DNA of 64,000 nucleotides from Metallyticus violacea (taxonomy: Eukaryota > Arthropoda > Insecta > Mantodea > Metallyticidae). The stretch lies in contig CM060831.1 in the NCBI GenBank assembly GCA_030762175.1, positions 141,209,501 to 141,273,500 of the forward strand, in the 5' to 3' direction. Below, one piece after another: positions 1 to 10,347 of this stretch (positions within the stretch are counted from its first letter, which is position 1; every line of letters begins with the position of its first letter). A program made the position numbers and the translations under genes. Below the pieces are notes generated by a model that saw only the letters and a list, made by a program, of their open reading frames with translations, was not told the DNA's origin and did no database searches.

Positions 1-900
1 ATTTTGTGGAATATTTCCTCTAATGTGATTGTGAAAAGTTTCCGGGAAATTGGGTCTCCTTATCTTACCCCTCTGCCTTTTTTAAGTGTTGCTACCTTCA
101 CACATGATTCGCTGTACAGTTTGGCCAGCAGTCTTATGTATTTTGTTCAACTCCTTGTTTTGATAGTGCCGGGATCATACGAACACTTTGCTGTGCTCAG
201 TATATGACGTGTCTTTACTTACCATGAACTGACTATTTTTCCATATATGATTTTGTCAATTTAGATAGCTGATAGCTTTACCTATCAGAATATGTTCCTC
301 CGTATTCCTTGTTAGTCAAAATCTACAAAGCCTACTCAATTGTCTGTTGAATCTCTGTAACATACCGGGTGTTAATTAAAGATACGCAGTAATCATGTAC
401 CACATCTGCAATAAAGTAAAATAAGTATACACAGTTTAAATATTCTATAATAAAAGTGTTGCTGTAAGTAAAAAATAATTCTTCTTTGCTTTTCTATATA
501 TAAATATTTTTTCTTAATGCATAACTGCTCTAATTACACTCTTGTTTATTTTATATCTAAAATATCAAATTATTGCGAACGACAATTTTATTTAAATAAT
601 CCTCCCTAAAAGTTAGTGTGTTATCATTTGGTTGCCCACGATTTTATCATTTACGTAATATATGTTCATTCTGGGATTAGAATTTTATTTACATATATTC
701 AGTATTACGAAATCTATAAAAGATTTTATTTTATTTCTTGATACTCGGGGAGTAAGGAGCACCCATCTCAGCAGTAAAACTATCCTCCTTGAAGGAAATC
801 TTAACCGCCAGTAACTACATAGTCACCGAATATTTATTTATTTTTCCATTCTGTTAGGCATCTGTTTTAGGTCACAGCTATGGTTTAATTTAGTTTCCCT
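1..900. other. AT-rich sequence, nothing recognised
   Basis: No coding signal, repeat end or RNA gene could be recognised here. Short open frames, such as one at 4-207, show no family motif. The last 100 bases lead into a tRNA-headed repeat. Confidence 0.6.
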
Positions 901-903
901 TTA

Positions 904-1080
904 TAAGAATATATTTGGCCTCGGTGATCTGGGAGTAGCGCCCCCTCTGGGCCCAAAGTTCGCCGGTTCAAACCCGGCCGGTCGATAGATTTTTCAGGGC
1001 ATTCTCCGGGAGTGATTTTACGCCTTAGGTCTCGTGTCGTAGATTTATTTAACATTAAACAAAATCCATATCTGAAAAAA
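904..1080 (+). repeat. SINE-A-related tRNA-headed repeat, diverged
   Basis: A Pol III B-box-like sequence GGTTCAAACCCGG lies at about 964-976. It is preceded by a tRNA-like TCGGTGATCTGGGAG stretch and followed by GGTCTCGTGTCGTAGATTTA. This order (B box, GGTCGATAGATTTTTC, then the GTGTCGTA block) is the order seen in SINE family A elsewhere in the window. The head and middle differ clearly, so this is an old copy or a sister subfamily. No clean target-site duplication was found. Confidence 0.55.
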
Positions 1081-1661
1081 GAGGTCCCTAAAAAGTATCA
1101 GTCTTTTCATGCTCAAGACAAACCCCCGGCTTACCACCTGGTCCTCTTCCTTCTGTCGGGGAATACGATACTCGAAGTGCTCCTTAGTAATTGAGACATC
1201 CCTCGAGGAGACGCCCATGCTCCAAAACGGAAAGACCTGCACTATATGTATGTTATGTTTTATGTGTGTTTTACTAATATTAGACACGCGAAGAATAACA
1301 TATATTAGTACATTTCCCTTGCAATTTTCAGATATTAATGTCTTTTTGAATGATATTTATTACCTTTTTAAATATCTAAAACATGCCTTTTATTAACTGC
1401 AAGGCTGAGAGTTGGAACGAGCAATATTAGACTTTATTTAGAGATAGTGTTTACTTTGGTGTTTTATAGAGAAATTAATGAATGTTCAAGGAGCGCTAAA
1501 ATTTAACTTTACAATATTTTTTTAAGCCCAATGTTTAGTGTATCAGCGATACTAGTTGCTTCTGTTTCTTCTTCTGCTCTCTTAGACGTCGCATTTGGTA
1601 CTAGTTTCATTGTTATCAATTCTAGCCCATCTTTGAGAGGTGCGTAAGTTGAGACATGTGC

Positions 1662-2510
1662 AGTTCTACCTGCAGGTATGGAGGTGACATGCGACAAGCA
1701 ATATACTGTTTTGAAATTCTGCTTTCGTCCTAACAAAATTTCAACTGAGGCCAATGCAAAGCTACAAGATGCCTATATAGAGTTTGATCTTCTCTATAGA
1801 TTTACACTTAACACCGCGGCTGTCATTGTGAGAGAGGATCAAGAACAATTGCAGAACTTCTGAATATTTCCCATACGTTAGTAACTGTAAAGTTGCATGT
1901 GAGACGTGTATGTGCATGGTGGGTTTCAAGACTGCTAGTTCCCGAGCAAATGGACGTTCGCTTGCAGTTTAAGATGGGAGTTTCTTTCAAAGGTGCTGAT
2001 GTAACTGACTACATCATTTCGATTCTGAGAGCAAAAGAGTAAATAGCAAAAATAGTTGCTTTTGCTGTGAAAGTTACAGTCATTTCATTTTGCGATATTC
2101 CAGCAATGGTGTATCCACATGTCGTACCTGCATACACAGCAATACATCAGAGATGTCTTGAAAACTCTGCAAGATCATATCATATGCCAAAGGCTACATT
2201 TCCGTGCAACAAACTACATGCTGCACTACGATATTGTTTTAGCTAAATATGTCACAAAAATTAATGTAATGCCATTTTCTCAACCTCCCTTCAACCTACA
2301 TTTAGTTAGATGTGATTTGCCATATTGAAGAAACCTCTTCGAGGGAGGCATTTTGCATCATCAAAAACAGGGATGAAGGTTGCGGAAGCAATTCTGAAGG
2401 ATCTGTCAAAAAATGGTTTCCAGCACGTCTTTGAAGACTGGCAGTAACTCTGAAACGGTTGCATTGCGTCCAAATTTGAGAAAGATTATAAAAATTATGA
2501 GGATGAGTGA
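1662..2510 (+). pseudogene. Ancient mariner-family transposase relic
   Basis: Translating across frameshifts gives pieces in the mariner transposase order. An N-terminal helix-turn-helix start (VLKFCFRPNKISTEANAKL, near 1705-1760) is followed by IAELLNISHTLVTVKLHVRR and WWVSRLLVPEQMDVRL (about 1845-1975). Next comes a second-aspartate region in which the usual HDN reads YDI (about 2225-2260). The end is the C-terminal KKPLRGRHFA block with a following DW (about 2325-2450). The known family role is DD34D cut-and-paste transposition. Stops, frameshifts and lost catalytic residues make this copy dead. No terminal inverted repeats or TA duplication were found, which fits its age. Confidence 0.65.
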
Positions 2511-2879
2511 AGATAATTTGTCTAAAACAGTGTCACCATTCTTTACTGAACAGCCCTCGCGTCTTCTTTTCTCTATCTTTCTTCACACACAGGAAGAATG
2601 TCTACAGCTCAAAAATAATTTTGCGATAACGTCAGGCGTTCACGAGCTTACCTGCACTTCTCCAGAAAAGCACACCACTTACCCAAGACCCACCAACCGT
2701 CACTTGAAACATAAAATGTCTTGCGTTCATATATTTTATGGAACGACTTTAAAAGTCTGGAACTAACCAGGTTTTATTTCACACTTAACACACATACATA
2801 CTTTTTTGTGCTTCAGCCTCTGCATTTTCGTCTTTACTTTCATGAAAAAACCATTTCCTTTCTCCCTCCTCTGTTCACA

Positions 2880-3070
2880 CAACACCACCAATCATCAGCT
2901 CAAACTATTTCTCTTGACATGAAAAAAAGAAGAAAAAAATTGGGGAGAAAAGTTATCAAAGATCAAACAAAAGCCAGAGGGATTTCAAGACAGAGTGAAA
3001 GTGAAGGAAGAACAAGAAAAACGGACGAAGAAGAAAGAAATGACAAAGGCCCAAAAAAAAAAAAAAAAAT
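2880..3070. repeat. Purine-rich tract ending in poly(A)
   Basis: A strongly A/G-biased stretch (AAGAAGAAAAA-type) ends in a run of about 19 A at 3051-3069. The open frames here encode only Lys/Arg/Glu-rich low-complexity sequence and are not credible genes. The poly(A) could be the tail of an unrecognised retroposon, but no head was found. Confidence 0.5.
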
Positions 3071-3446
3071 TACCGAGTGAGCGTCTGAGACTTCTTCAAT
3101 TTCATTTCTTTAATCTCCTTTTCCCTCCCAGCTTCATTCTCAGTTCTCTGGAAAAGAAATTAGTGGCAAAAGGCTTAAAGCAATGGAACTTTTTCTTTGA
3201 GAAGAATTTTATCGACAACGTACTGCACATTTCCAAACACTCTAGTGCACGCCCCTGAGGACTGATATTCCTTGTCTATATTACGTCAGTATGAAACGAA
3301 TGAATTAATGAGTACATTTGTTGCAATTAACATACATGATATTTACTTTGGCATCTTCGTACGAGTCCACGTGCCTTTTATAATACACAAAAAGTACATT
3401 ATTTTAATACATTAGTAAATAAGTCATACCTCCATTGCTTAACACA

Positions 3447-3448
<2 letters not shown>

Positions 3449-3490
<42 letters not shown>

Positions 3491-3869
3491 CTCAAAAATT
3501 AGCTTAACGTAAACATAACGATTATGATAATGATGATGATATGATGATGATGATGATATGATGATGATGATAATAATAATAATGATCTCAAAAATTATTT
3601 TAACTAAACATAACGATTATGATAATGATGATGATGATGATGAGATGATGATAATAATATTAATAATAACAATAATAATCTCAAAAATTAGCTTAACGTA
3701 AAAATAACGATTATGATAATGATGATGATAGATGACAATAATAATAATAATAACAATAATAATAATAACAATAATAATAATCTCAAAAATTAGCTTAACG
3801 TAAACATAACGATTATGATAATGATGATGAGATAATAATAATAATCTCAAAAAGTAGCTTAAAGTAAAC

Positions 3870-3927
<58 letters not shown>

Positions 3928-4008
3928 TGATGATGATGATGATGATGATGATCTCTAAAATTAGCTTAACGTAAACATAACGATTATGATAATGATGATG
4001 AGATGATG

Positions 4009-4045
<37 letters not shown>

Positions 4046-4110
4046 CATTTTGACGTAAACATAATGCTGATAACCATAATGCTAATAATCTAGCTTAACG
4101 TAAACATACA
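3449..4110. repeat. Minisatellite of about 50-bp units embedded in AAT/ATG microsatellite
   Basis: A unit beginning CTCAAAAATTAGCTTAACG and continuing TAAACATAACGATTATGATAA recurs at about 3490, 3588, 3681, 3781, 3845 (truncated), 3952 and, degenerately, at 4045 and 4088. Variable ATG, AAT and ATA trinucleotide runs separate the units. The array therefore mixes a conserved unit of about 50 bp with expandable trinucleotide spacers. The Ile/Ser-rich reading frame across it on the minus strand is an artefact of the repeat. Confidence 0.9.
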
Positions 4111-4194
4111 CAACATAAACACGTTCCTCCTTGTCAGTAGAATAAATGAATAAATTATCTATACATACATTTTTTAATTCAGTTTAATTCCCCC

Positions 4195-4570
4195 GTCCAT
4201 CGCCCCTGTTTTCAGTCTTTTCATCCTGAGTCGTCTCACCTTCTACATGAATTTGACTGCCTGCTCCTCATTCTTGGCTGCCAGCAGACCTCTTCTGTTA
4301 TTCAGTAAAGGAAGGCTGCAGGTACTTCTTCCTTTACGCCTCAGTGGTGCTACAGTTCACTAGGATGTGCGATCATGATTCTTCCTCTCCACATAAAGGG
4401 CAAATTCTCAGTCCATTTTCAACTGAGATTCCGATCTGCTGCCATCCCCCAAGCCTAAATCACACGAGTTCCTGTTCAATGAGTTTGGGCCCTATTTTGA
4501 CGTGCAGTTTCATCTCCCACCCAGATTTTAACCCCCTTTGTACTTACAACGAGATCTTCCCACATTGCGC
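4195..4570 (-). pseudogene. Non-LTR retrotransposon (LINE) C-terminal fragment
   Basis: On the minus strand one frame reads LGGWQQIGISVENGL followed by ICPLCGEEES, a stop, then SHILVNC. This is a C-x2-C-x7-H-x4-C knuckle typical of the C-terminus of LINE reverse-transcriptase proteins. Further downstream another frame gives LLAAKNEEQAVKF, then VRRLRMKRLKTG, also like a LINE C-terminal tail. Stops and a frameshift are present and no reverse-transcriptase catalytic block is visible, so this is a 5'-truncated dead copy. Assignment to a clade is not possible from this piece. Confidence 0.5.
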
Positions 4571-4974
4571 GATTGTATGCTGTTCTACCTTGGCATTGTC
4601 ACAAAGTTTAAATGACAACTAAACGCTCTAATGAATAAATATAAACGTTTTACTTTACGGCACAAACGTTCTGGAAATGCCTAAACGCCGCGTGTGCATA
4701 TTCAAGCTCATCGTTGTTGCAATAAATTTATAAATACATTTAAGCTTCTGTGGTAGATAAATGATGTTGTGAGTGTTAAATGTGGTAGAACATCCTGTGA
4801 AGATGGCATGGCGGTGGCCCTTTAAACGTTGTCACAACACATGAAGGCATATTTAAAGTCTCTGATTTAATTTAGCCAGATCGACAGATGCCTATTAAAG
4901 ATTTTTTTTATCCAATACTCCTCCATGTTTCGTGAACTTATGAGCACCTCACCGGGTAAAGGTTAAGGTCACAC

Positions 4975-5140
4975 TGTCGGTGAAAAAGATCGTGGAAACT
5001 TATTTTTGAGACTACAGGGCAATCTAATGATAAACTTAAAAGGAAGGAATACACCAGTGACAGAAAACTACTATGTTGAGCTATTGCGCAGTGACATCAA
5101 GAAAAAGAAGTGTGGAAAGCTGGGTTACTTGACTTTACCA
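4975..5140 (+). pseudogene. Mariner transposase relic, part 1 (middle of catalytic domain)
   Basis: The translation contains ENYYVELLRSDIKKKKCGKLGY, shown here as ENYYVELL and GKLGY. This matches the mariner segment between the first and second catalytic aspartates, where the protein builds NxxYYxxLL...GKL. The N-terminal third is missing upstream. The frame stops matching at about 5140, exactly where an inverted-repeat element begins. It resumes at about 5517 on the other side of that element. Confidence 0.65.
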
Positions 5141-5517
5141 ACCGACGGCTTGCTGCGGCTGAAGTCCCGAATGGTAGCGAAGAAAACCGAACTGCACCCG
5201 AACGGTAGTTAATAGAAAGTGTTAGTATGAGTTTGTATTATTATTTTTGTTTGTTTGTTAATGTTCTTTTATTATTTTTTGTTAATGAAGACTACAAGAT
5301 AGAAACATTTTTGCAAGAGAAAAAACAAAAGTCTACCAATGGGGATTCTAACCTGCGCATTAGTAGTCTAGATCTAACTAATTGAGCTTACGAGGCTATA
5401 GTACTAAGTGAGAAAATTATTTACATAAAATAATCCAGACTACTAAAATCGTAACTAGTCGGCTTACTTCGCAATCGTTCGGGACTTCAGCTGCAGCAGA
5501 TGTCGGCCAGTAACGTA
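5136..5517. mobile_element. MITE-like element of about 375 bp with inverted ends, inside a mariner relic
   Basis: The left end (5139-5182) and right end (5464-5514) are imperfect inverted repeats sharing CTGAAGTCCCGAA and GCGAAG. They run TTTAC...CCGAC...GCTGC..CTGAAGTCCCGAA inward from both sides. The interior has no coding capacity. The flanks carry an imperfect short duplication containing ACTTG. The mariner reading frame stops at the left edge and resumes at the right edge, which is independent evidence of insertion. The superfamily is not identified. Confidence 0.6.
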
Positions 5518-5785
5518 AACTTGCTGGGTCGAGGATTTGATCTGTGCACAAATCTATCTGTTGCCAAGGCTGCTGTGAAAACATATTACTTCCAGGAGCT
5601 AGATCATCTACCATACAGCCTAGATATTGCCCTCAGAGACTATTGCCTGTTTTTAAACTTTCGAAGACGGAGACATATGAACGATAATGAAAAGAACTCC
5701 GTTTTCTAGCGCTTTGCAAACTTAGCTTCGAACTGTTTTATTAAAGGGGATTGGGTTTTTTCATTCAGAAAGCTGAACAAGTATA
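5517..5785 (+). pseudogene. Mariner transposase relic, part 2 (C-terminal half)
   Basis: The frame reads NLSVAKAAVKTYYFQELDHL, then PYSLDIALRDYCLFLNF. This corresponds to the mariner segment following HDN and through the third catalytic aspartate (PPYSPDxAPxDYxLF in the family). HDN itself is replaced by a GRG-like sequence, so the second aspartate is lost. The match continues toward the C-terminus until a Tc1-like element interrupts at 5786. The matching right terminal repeat lies on the far side of that element, at 7277-7294. Confidence 0.65.
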
Positions 5786-7235
5786 CACTGCTCAAAAAAA
5801 TTGGAAGAACACATGTTTATATCAAAGCCCCAAAATAAATATTGATACAATTACATTTTTTACAGTTTATAACTATAGATTGAAGAAGTGGGCAAAATTG
5901 GAATAGGCATTCTAACAAACTTTTGTTTCATAGGATTAGAAATACGAACAAATTGTTGACTGATACAGAAAACAAAATGGATATTCAAGATTACAATGTT
6001 TCCTTGGTTATTTCAACACTCAGTACGTAATGTATCCGTCCTCCGTGAACTGCAATGACTTCGCACCAGCCTCTTAATAAAGATTTGTGGGGTTCTCTCC
6101 CATTCTTCAGTGAGTGCATTTGGGGTTCTCTAGCACAGCAGGATGCTCGTGAACAAGTTTTCCCAGTTTATCCCACACGTGCTCAATGGCATTGAGGTCA
6201 GGACTGCTGGCAGGCCCGAATTTGGCATTCTTACAGAACATTTTGGTATTCTGTGCTGTATGAGATTTAGCATTATCATGCATTAGAAGAAAATCAGGGT
6301 TCACATCATAAGTAAAGTGTACTAAATGTTGAAGGATAATTTCATTAATGTAAACATCAGCATTCATGAGCTATGGGACAAAAACAAGCTCTGTCCAAGA
6401 CGCAACAGTAATTGCAGCCCAAAACAATAATCGACCGCCTCCAAATCTGTCATGTTCAATAATGGTGGCTGGAGATAGACATTCGCCTCTCCATACACGT
6501 GTGTGACCATTACAACCCGTCAAACGAAAGCTTGACTCGTCTGTGAAGAGAACAGCCTTCCATTGGCGGAGATACCAGTTGAGGTGATTCTGAGCAACTC
6601 TCAGCCGGGCTTCCTTGTGCTGACGTGTCAAAGGGGGCTTAAAGGGGGGTTCCAGATCTCAACCCTGCATTTCTTAGTCTGTGTCTTACAGTTTGATCAG
6701 AAATCATCACTCCAGTTGTTCGTACATCATTTTGTAGATCTCTGGCTGTGCAAAGCTGGTAGAACAAGTACATCTGTTGTCCTCTTCTTATGCCCTTGTC
6801 CGGGCCGGCTGTCTCTATATGTCGTCTCCAAATCCTATGTATGACAGAAAGACTGACAACGCGAATGGAATGGCCATCTTCAGTCCACGAAACTGCTCGT
6901 GCGGCTCATGTTTCATTCAGATATCTCATTGTTGTGTATTAGCCTCAGAGAACACAAAATAACGATTTCCTACCACAGATTACTGTTATACTTCTTTGCA
7001 AAAAAAAAAAAAAAAAAAAAAAAAAAGTCAAAGAGGGCTCGCTTTGATTTCAATAATTCTTGAAACTTCACTAATTTATTTATTCAGAGAAAAACTAACA
7101 AATCCTAAAAGATCTTTATTCTAGTATTAAACAATACTTAAAAAGCATAACATCTGACTGCTAAAATTACATTGTAAAGGTATTTATTTTGGGACTTTGA
7201 TTTAAATTTGTGTTTTACTATTTTTTTGAGCAGTA
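5786..7235 (-). mobile_element. Tc1-like transposon, copy 1 (DD34E family), inactive
   Basis: The element starts CACTGCTCAAAAAAATT and ends with the complement of TACTGCTCAAAAAAAT, flanked by TA at 5784-5785 and 7236-7237. Similarity between the ends extends about 85 bp inward (shared CCCAAAATAAAT block), so these are long terminal inverted repeats. The transposase lies on the minus strand. The reconstructed empty site is ACAAGTATACTTGT, a perfect 14-bp palindrome. A run of 27 A at 7000-7026 has expanded inside the element. Copy 2 at 49152-50519 has the same ends and layout. Confidence 0.92.
6107..6631 (-). pseudogene. Tc1-like transposase, frameshifted
   Basis: Two open pieces remain. The 6371-6631 piece holds VLFTDESSFRL, which carries the first catalytic Asp. 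The 6107-6367 piece holds LLMHDNAKSHT (second Asp) and SPDLNAIEHVWDKLG (catalytic Glu). Only 30 residues separate the second Asp from the Glu here, against 34 in copy 2. About four residues have therefore been deleted within the catalytic spacing, which alone should kill activity. The N-terminal DNA-binding part upstream (6640-6900) is scrambled by frameshifts. Confidence 0.85.
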
Positions 7236-7276
7236 TACTTGTGTTTTTTTATTCTAAATTCTACTATTATGGTCAA

Positions 7277-7294
7277 TCCGGAAACTTATGGACC
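7277..7294 (+). mobile_element. Right terminal repeat of the mariner relic split by Tc1 copy 1
   Basis: TCCGGAAACTTATGGACC matches the terminal repeat of the mariner copies at 39494-44921 (GGTCCATAAGTTTCC in the opposite sense). It lies 42 bp beyond the right TA of the Tc1 copy. Removing the Tc1 element places it just after the C-terminal part of the mariner relic, so it is best read as that relic's own end and not as a solo repeat. Confidence 0.6.
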
Positions 7295-7299
7295 GCACT

Positions 7300-8830
7300 T
7301 CGTATGCACCAGTCAGTGACAAAAGAAAGATGATTATTCTATTCCTGCATTCGAGAATAGGCATTGGAAATATATACGTACACAGCTATGCTTACTGCAA
7401 AGTAGAACTTTTACCAGACGGTTCATCTTTATAGTGGGCGCGCAGTATGTTTTTCCTTTTCGTAGCGAAAACCAATTATAAAGTAGTAACATTACATTTA
7501 AAGAGTTCCGAATGGTTAACACACTTTCTAGTAAACTTTATTTATAGTAAACAAACAAAAGGAACTTTTAAAATCTGCACTGCGAACTGTCGAAAAGTTG
7601 CTATAAATAATTTTCAGAACGTCATTAATTAACTCATTAATTCCTATAGCCAGGTTACGATAACGAAGTAAAATAACAAATTGCCACCCTTCTCCATTAG
7701 CTGGTACATAAGCATAGAAATAAAATGTTGTTTTACATAGTTAACGCTTTTTATTAGTAATTTTTAAACTGCGGGCGCTAGAGGAACATTTTTGGAGTGG
7801 GAGCGTGTGCAAGTTGCGTTAATTATCCAGGCAATTTCCGCTTTTAATTGCCGTGGGCGAGCAGCGGGCAACCAGCTGCACAAGGTAGCCAACATTACTT
7901 CTTGGAATGGATAACATCTCGCTGCCAACCTCACAATCTCCATTTCGTTTCCTCGTCAGTATGTTGGCATTACGTAGGAAACCGCGATACTAGAACATGA
8001 ACCGTTTAAGTGCAGCATGAAATTATGCTGTGCTGACAGCGTTAACATGGTGAATGCACAAGCGCTGTTGCCACGGTTTCAGATGAGAGGCGGTTTTTTA
8101 GACATAGCAATGGAAATGTTTGTTACTCTTACATTACTATTGCCTAATATTTTATTATACTTTCTAGTCCTATCAACACAGTATTATAAAATGCACGCAT
8201 TATTAAATTAAGAGGTAATTTTGCATATTTTCATTTTCGTTCCCAGGACCATTTCCTCTCACACATTTTAGTATTTTCATTGATTCTGTACTGCATATTG
8301 TCTCTGCACGAACTGACTTCCCAACACATATCCTTTATAAATTTACATCTGTATCATTCACACACACTGACGCACTGACATAAGGAGGCTTACTTGTTTT
8401 CCTCTCTGATTTTTAGACTGGCCCCAACCATGTCAATTGGGTTAATGATATGGAGGTAGCTGTTCTTCTTGACCATCAATGACAAACTCTTTATGCGACT
8501 ATACTCCCGTTAGAGATAATCGTGCATGAAATGTACCAGTTCTTTTTTGGCAAAAAAGACAGGAGTGGAAACTTGCATTATCTGGAACTTTTGAAGATTC
8601 GTTTTTTTGTGAGAAAACAACAAAAAACTGGCGTTGTAATATGTCTGCATTAATCTCATTATGCGAGTCCACCACTGAGTCGCCGATGTTCTTGGAGAAA
8701 ATGCTCGCTCAGGAACCCAGCCTTAACTGCTTTTAACGAATTCCGAAGGAAAATAAGCTATCGCAACCGTAGTAATAGAATTCGTTTTGAACAATATTTT
8801 CAAATCTCCATTGTATCTAAGTTATATAAA
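7300..8830. other. No gene; contains a GC-richer unique island near 7795-7965
   Basis: Mostly AT-rich unique sequence. Positions 7795-7965 stand out by higher GC and several AATT-centred motifs (AATTATCC, CAATTTCC, TAATTGCC), together with AGCAGCGGGCAACCAGCTGC. No reading frame is convincing. The island may be conserved non-coding DNA, but that is a guess without comparison to related genomes. Confidence 0.35.
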
Positions 8831-8843
8831 CACCGAGGGGCCT

Positions 8844-9150
8844 GTCGGTCCTGGTAGTGCTTACCATACTTGCCTCGTAAACCCAAGATCGCGGGTTCGA
8901 ACCCGGCCAGGACCGGTGGATTTTTTCGGGGCGTAAAAATCCTAAGTATGGCTTCCTTCGGAAGGGAAGAAGGGAAGTAAAGCCGTGGATCCCGTGTCGT
9001 ACATTTATTGCACGATAAAGAACCTCAAGCCTGAAAGAGAGGGCTCTGAGCAAAATTAGTCGGCCGTTTCACACCCTCAGTTGAATGGGACGCTGATGGC
9101 CTGAGATGTTAAAGAGCGTCCATAAATAAATCAATAAAAAAAAAAAAAAA
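8844..9150 (+). repeat. SINE family A, near full-length
   Basis: The tRNA-like head begins GGTCCTGGTAGTGCTTACC and closes with CAGGACC, restoring a 7-bp acceptor stem. The B box GGTTCGAACCCGG lies at about 8896-8908. The body passes the CGTAAAAATCCTAAGTATGG and GTGTCGTACATTTA blocks. The tail ends TTAAAGAGCGTCCATAAATA and a run of about 15 A. Pol III transcription and LINE-driven reverse transcription are the known mode for such elements. The 5' flank ACCGAGGGG resembles ACGAGGGTG after the A tail, which suggests insertion into the very end of the neighbouring element D. Confidence 0.9.
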
Positions 9151-9905
9151 CGAGGGTGCCAAATAATGTATGCACACTTTCACAGTAGATATGTACTTAA
9201 TATATTTTAAAGTTGTACAGATTGATTATTTTTTTATTGATTTATTTATGGACGCTCTTTAACAGCTCAGGTCATCAGCGTCCCATTCAACTTAGGGCCG
9301 TGAAACGGCCGACAAATTTTGCTCAGAGGCCTCTCTTTCAGGCTTGAGGTTCTTTTTCGTGCCGTAAATGTACGACAGGGGACCCACGACTTTACTTTCC
9401 TTCCGAAGGAAGCCATACTTAGAACTTTTACGCCCGAAAAAATCCATCGGTTCCAGCCGGGTTAGAACCCGCCATCTTGGGTTTAGAAGGCAAGTATTGT
9501 AACCACTACACCGACAAGTTGGACAGAAAAACAACAGTAATGTGTAGTATGGTGTTCTGTAAACAGATGTGACTCACATACATTATGAATGTTGCTACGT
9601 GAGAGGTAAATCAAAAATGAACAAATGAAGTCAAGATTATCGTCTAATGTTCTACAACAAAATGGAGTCAAAGTTATCGTTTGAACAACGGAAAGCAACT
9701 TTGAAGTGGTATTGGAAAACCGAGAATGTTGTTGAAGTTCAAAAGCAATCTCCATGTACGTGTGTACAGAACAGAACCGCCAACGGGAGTAATAACAGCA
9801 CGCATTCGAGACAAATTTGAGACCCCCAACAAAGTGTCAGAATCAAACCATAATGAGACTCTGGTACCGCATGCGATGTTCACACTGGCAGCATTTCGGC
9901 AAGAT
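9151..9905 (+). mobile_element. Element D copy 1 (Tc1/mariner-like, internally deleted), split by a SINE
   Basis: Starts CGAGGGTGCCAAATAATG, the terminal repeat shared with copies 2 and 5. A SINE A copy (9221-9515) interrupts it. Coding sequence for the transposase N-terminus (LSFEQRKATLKWYWKTENVV) follows from about 9662. A 31-bp foreign tag sits at 9824-9854, between two GAGAC repeats. The element loses similarity at about 9905, so its right end is missing. The central catalytic region is absent, as in all copies here. Confidence 0.8.
9221..9515 (-). repeat. SINE family A inserted in element D copy 1
   Basis: Reverse orientation: the T-rich tail lies on the left, followed by the complement of TTAAAGAGCGTCCATAAATA, and the tRNA-like head with GTTCTAACCCGGC lies on the right. 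The head lacks the first few bases of the acceptor stem. An 11-bp target-site duplication, AAGTTGTACAG at 9210-9220 and AAGTTGGACAG at 9516-9526, brackets it exactly. This shows the SINE arrived after element D. Confidence 0.93.
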
Positions 9906-10347
9906 ATCAATCACTACACTGATGTCAGCTTGGTGGAGTTGCATTGTGTCAGTATTTAATGTTTTTTCTCGTTGAATACAATACTGATGCTTGCTTGTGT
10001 TATTGTTACGGATGTACTGAATGTAAGATATACTTTCACCGAGCGATACCTCTCACATCCAAAGACTGGCGATTGCTGAGTTTTGAGCTTATGAACTGAG
10101 CCCTTGGTATCATCTTTACGTTCACTAAGATGGTTATGCATGCTTTCTGTTCTATCGACTCCCGAAACCAGGAAAGGACCTAAATATTCATCCTCTATGT
10201 TTAAACCATTCTAAATGAATGTTTGGTTGAGTAACGTGGTGAGAGGAAGTATAACGTTGGTATTGCAGTACAATGCACTTCGATTTAACTTATCTAGTAC
10301 TATCCCCGCGTGTTACATCGTTTCCCACGCAATGGCTGCTTCACTTT

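Noticed and set aside
2721..3258. Two overlapping basic open frames of 119 and 87 residues
   Set aside because: Purine-rich low-complexity sequence with a poly(A) run. No domain, and the two frames compete.
3617..4048. 143-residue Ile/His-rich minus-strand open frame
   Set aside because: It is the translation of an AAT/ATG microsatellite and minisatellite.
8844..8917. tRNA gene in the SINE A head
   Set aside because: It folds like a tRNA acceptor stem, but it is the head of a repeated retroposon with a shared body and tail, so it is not an independent tRNA gene.
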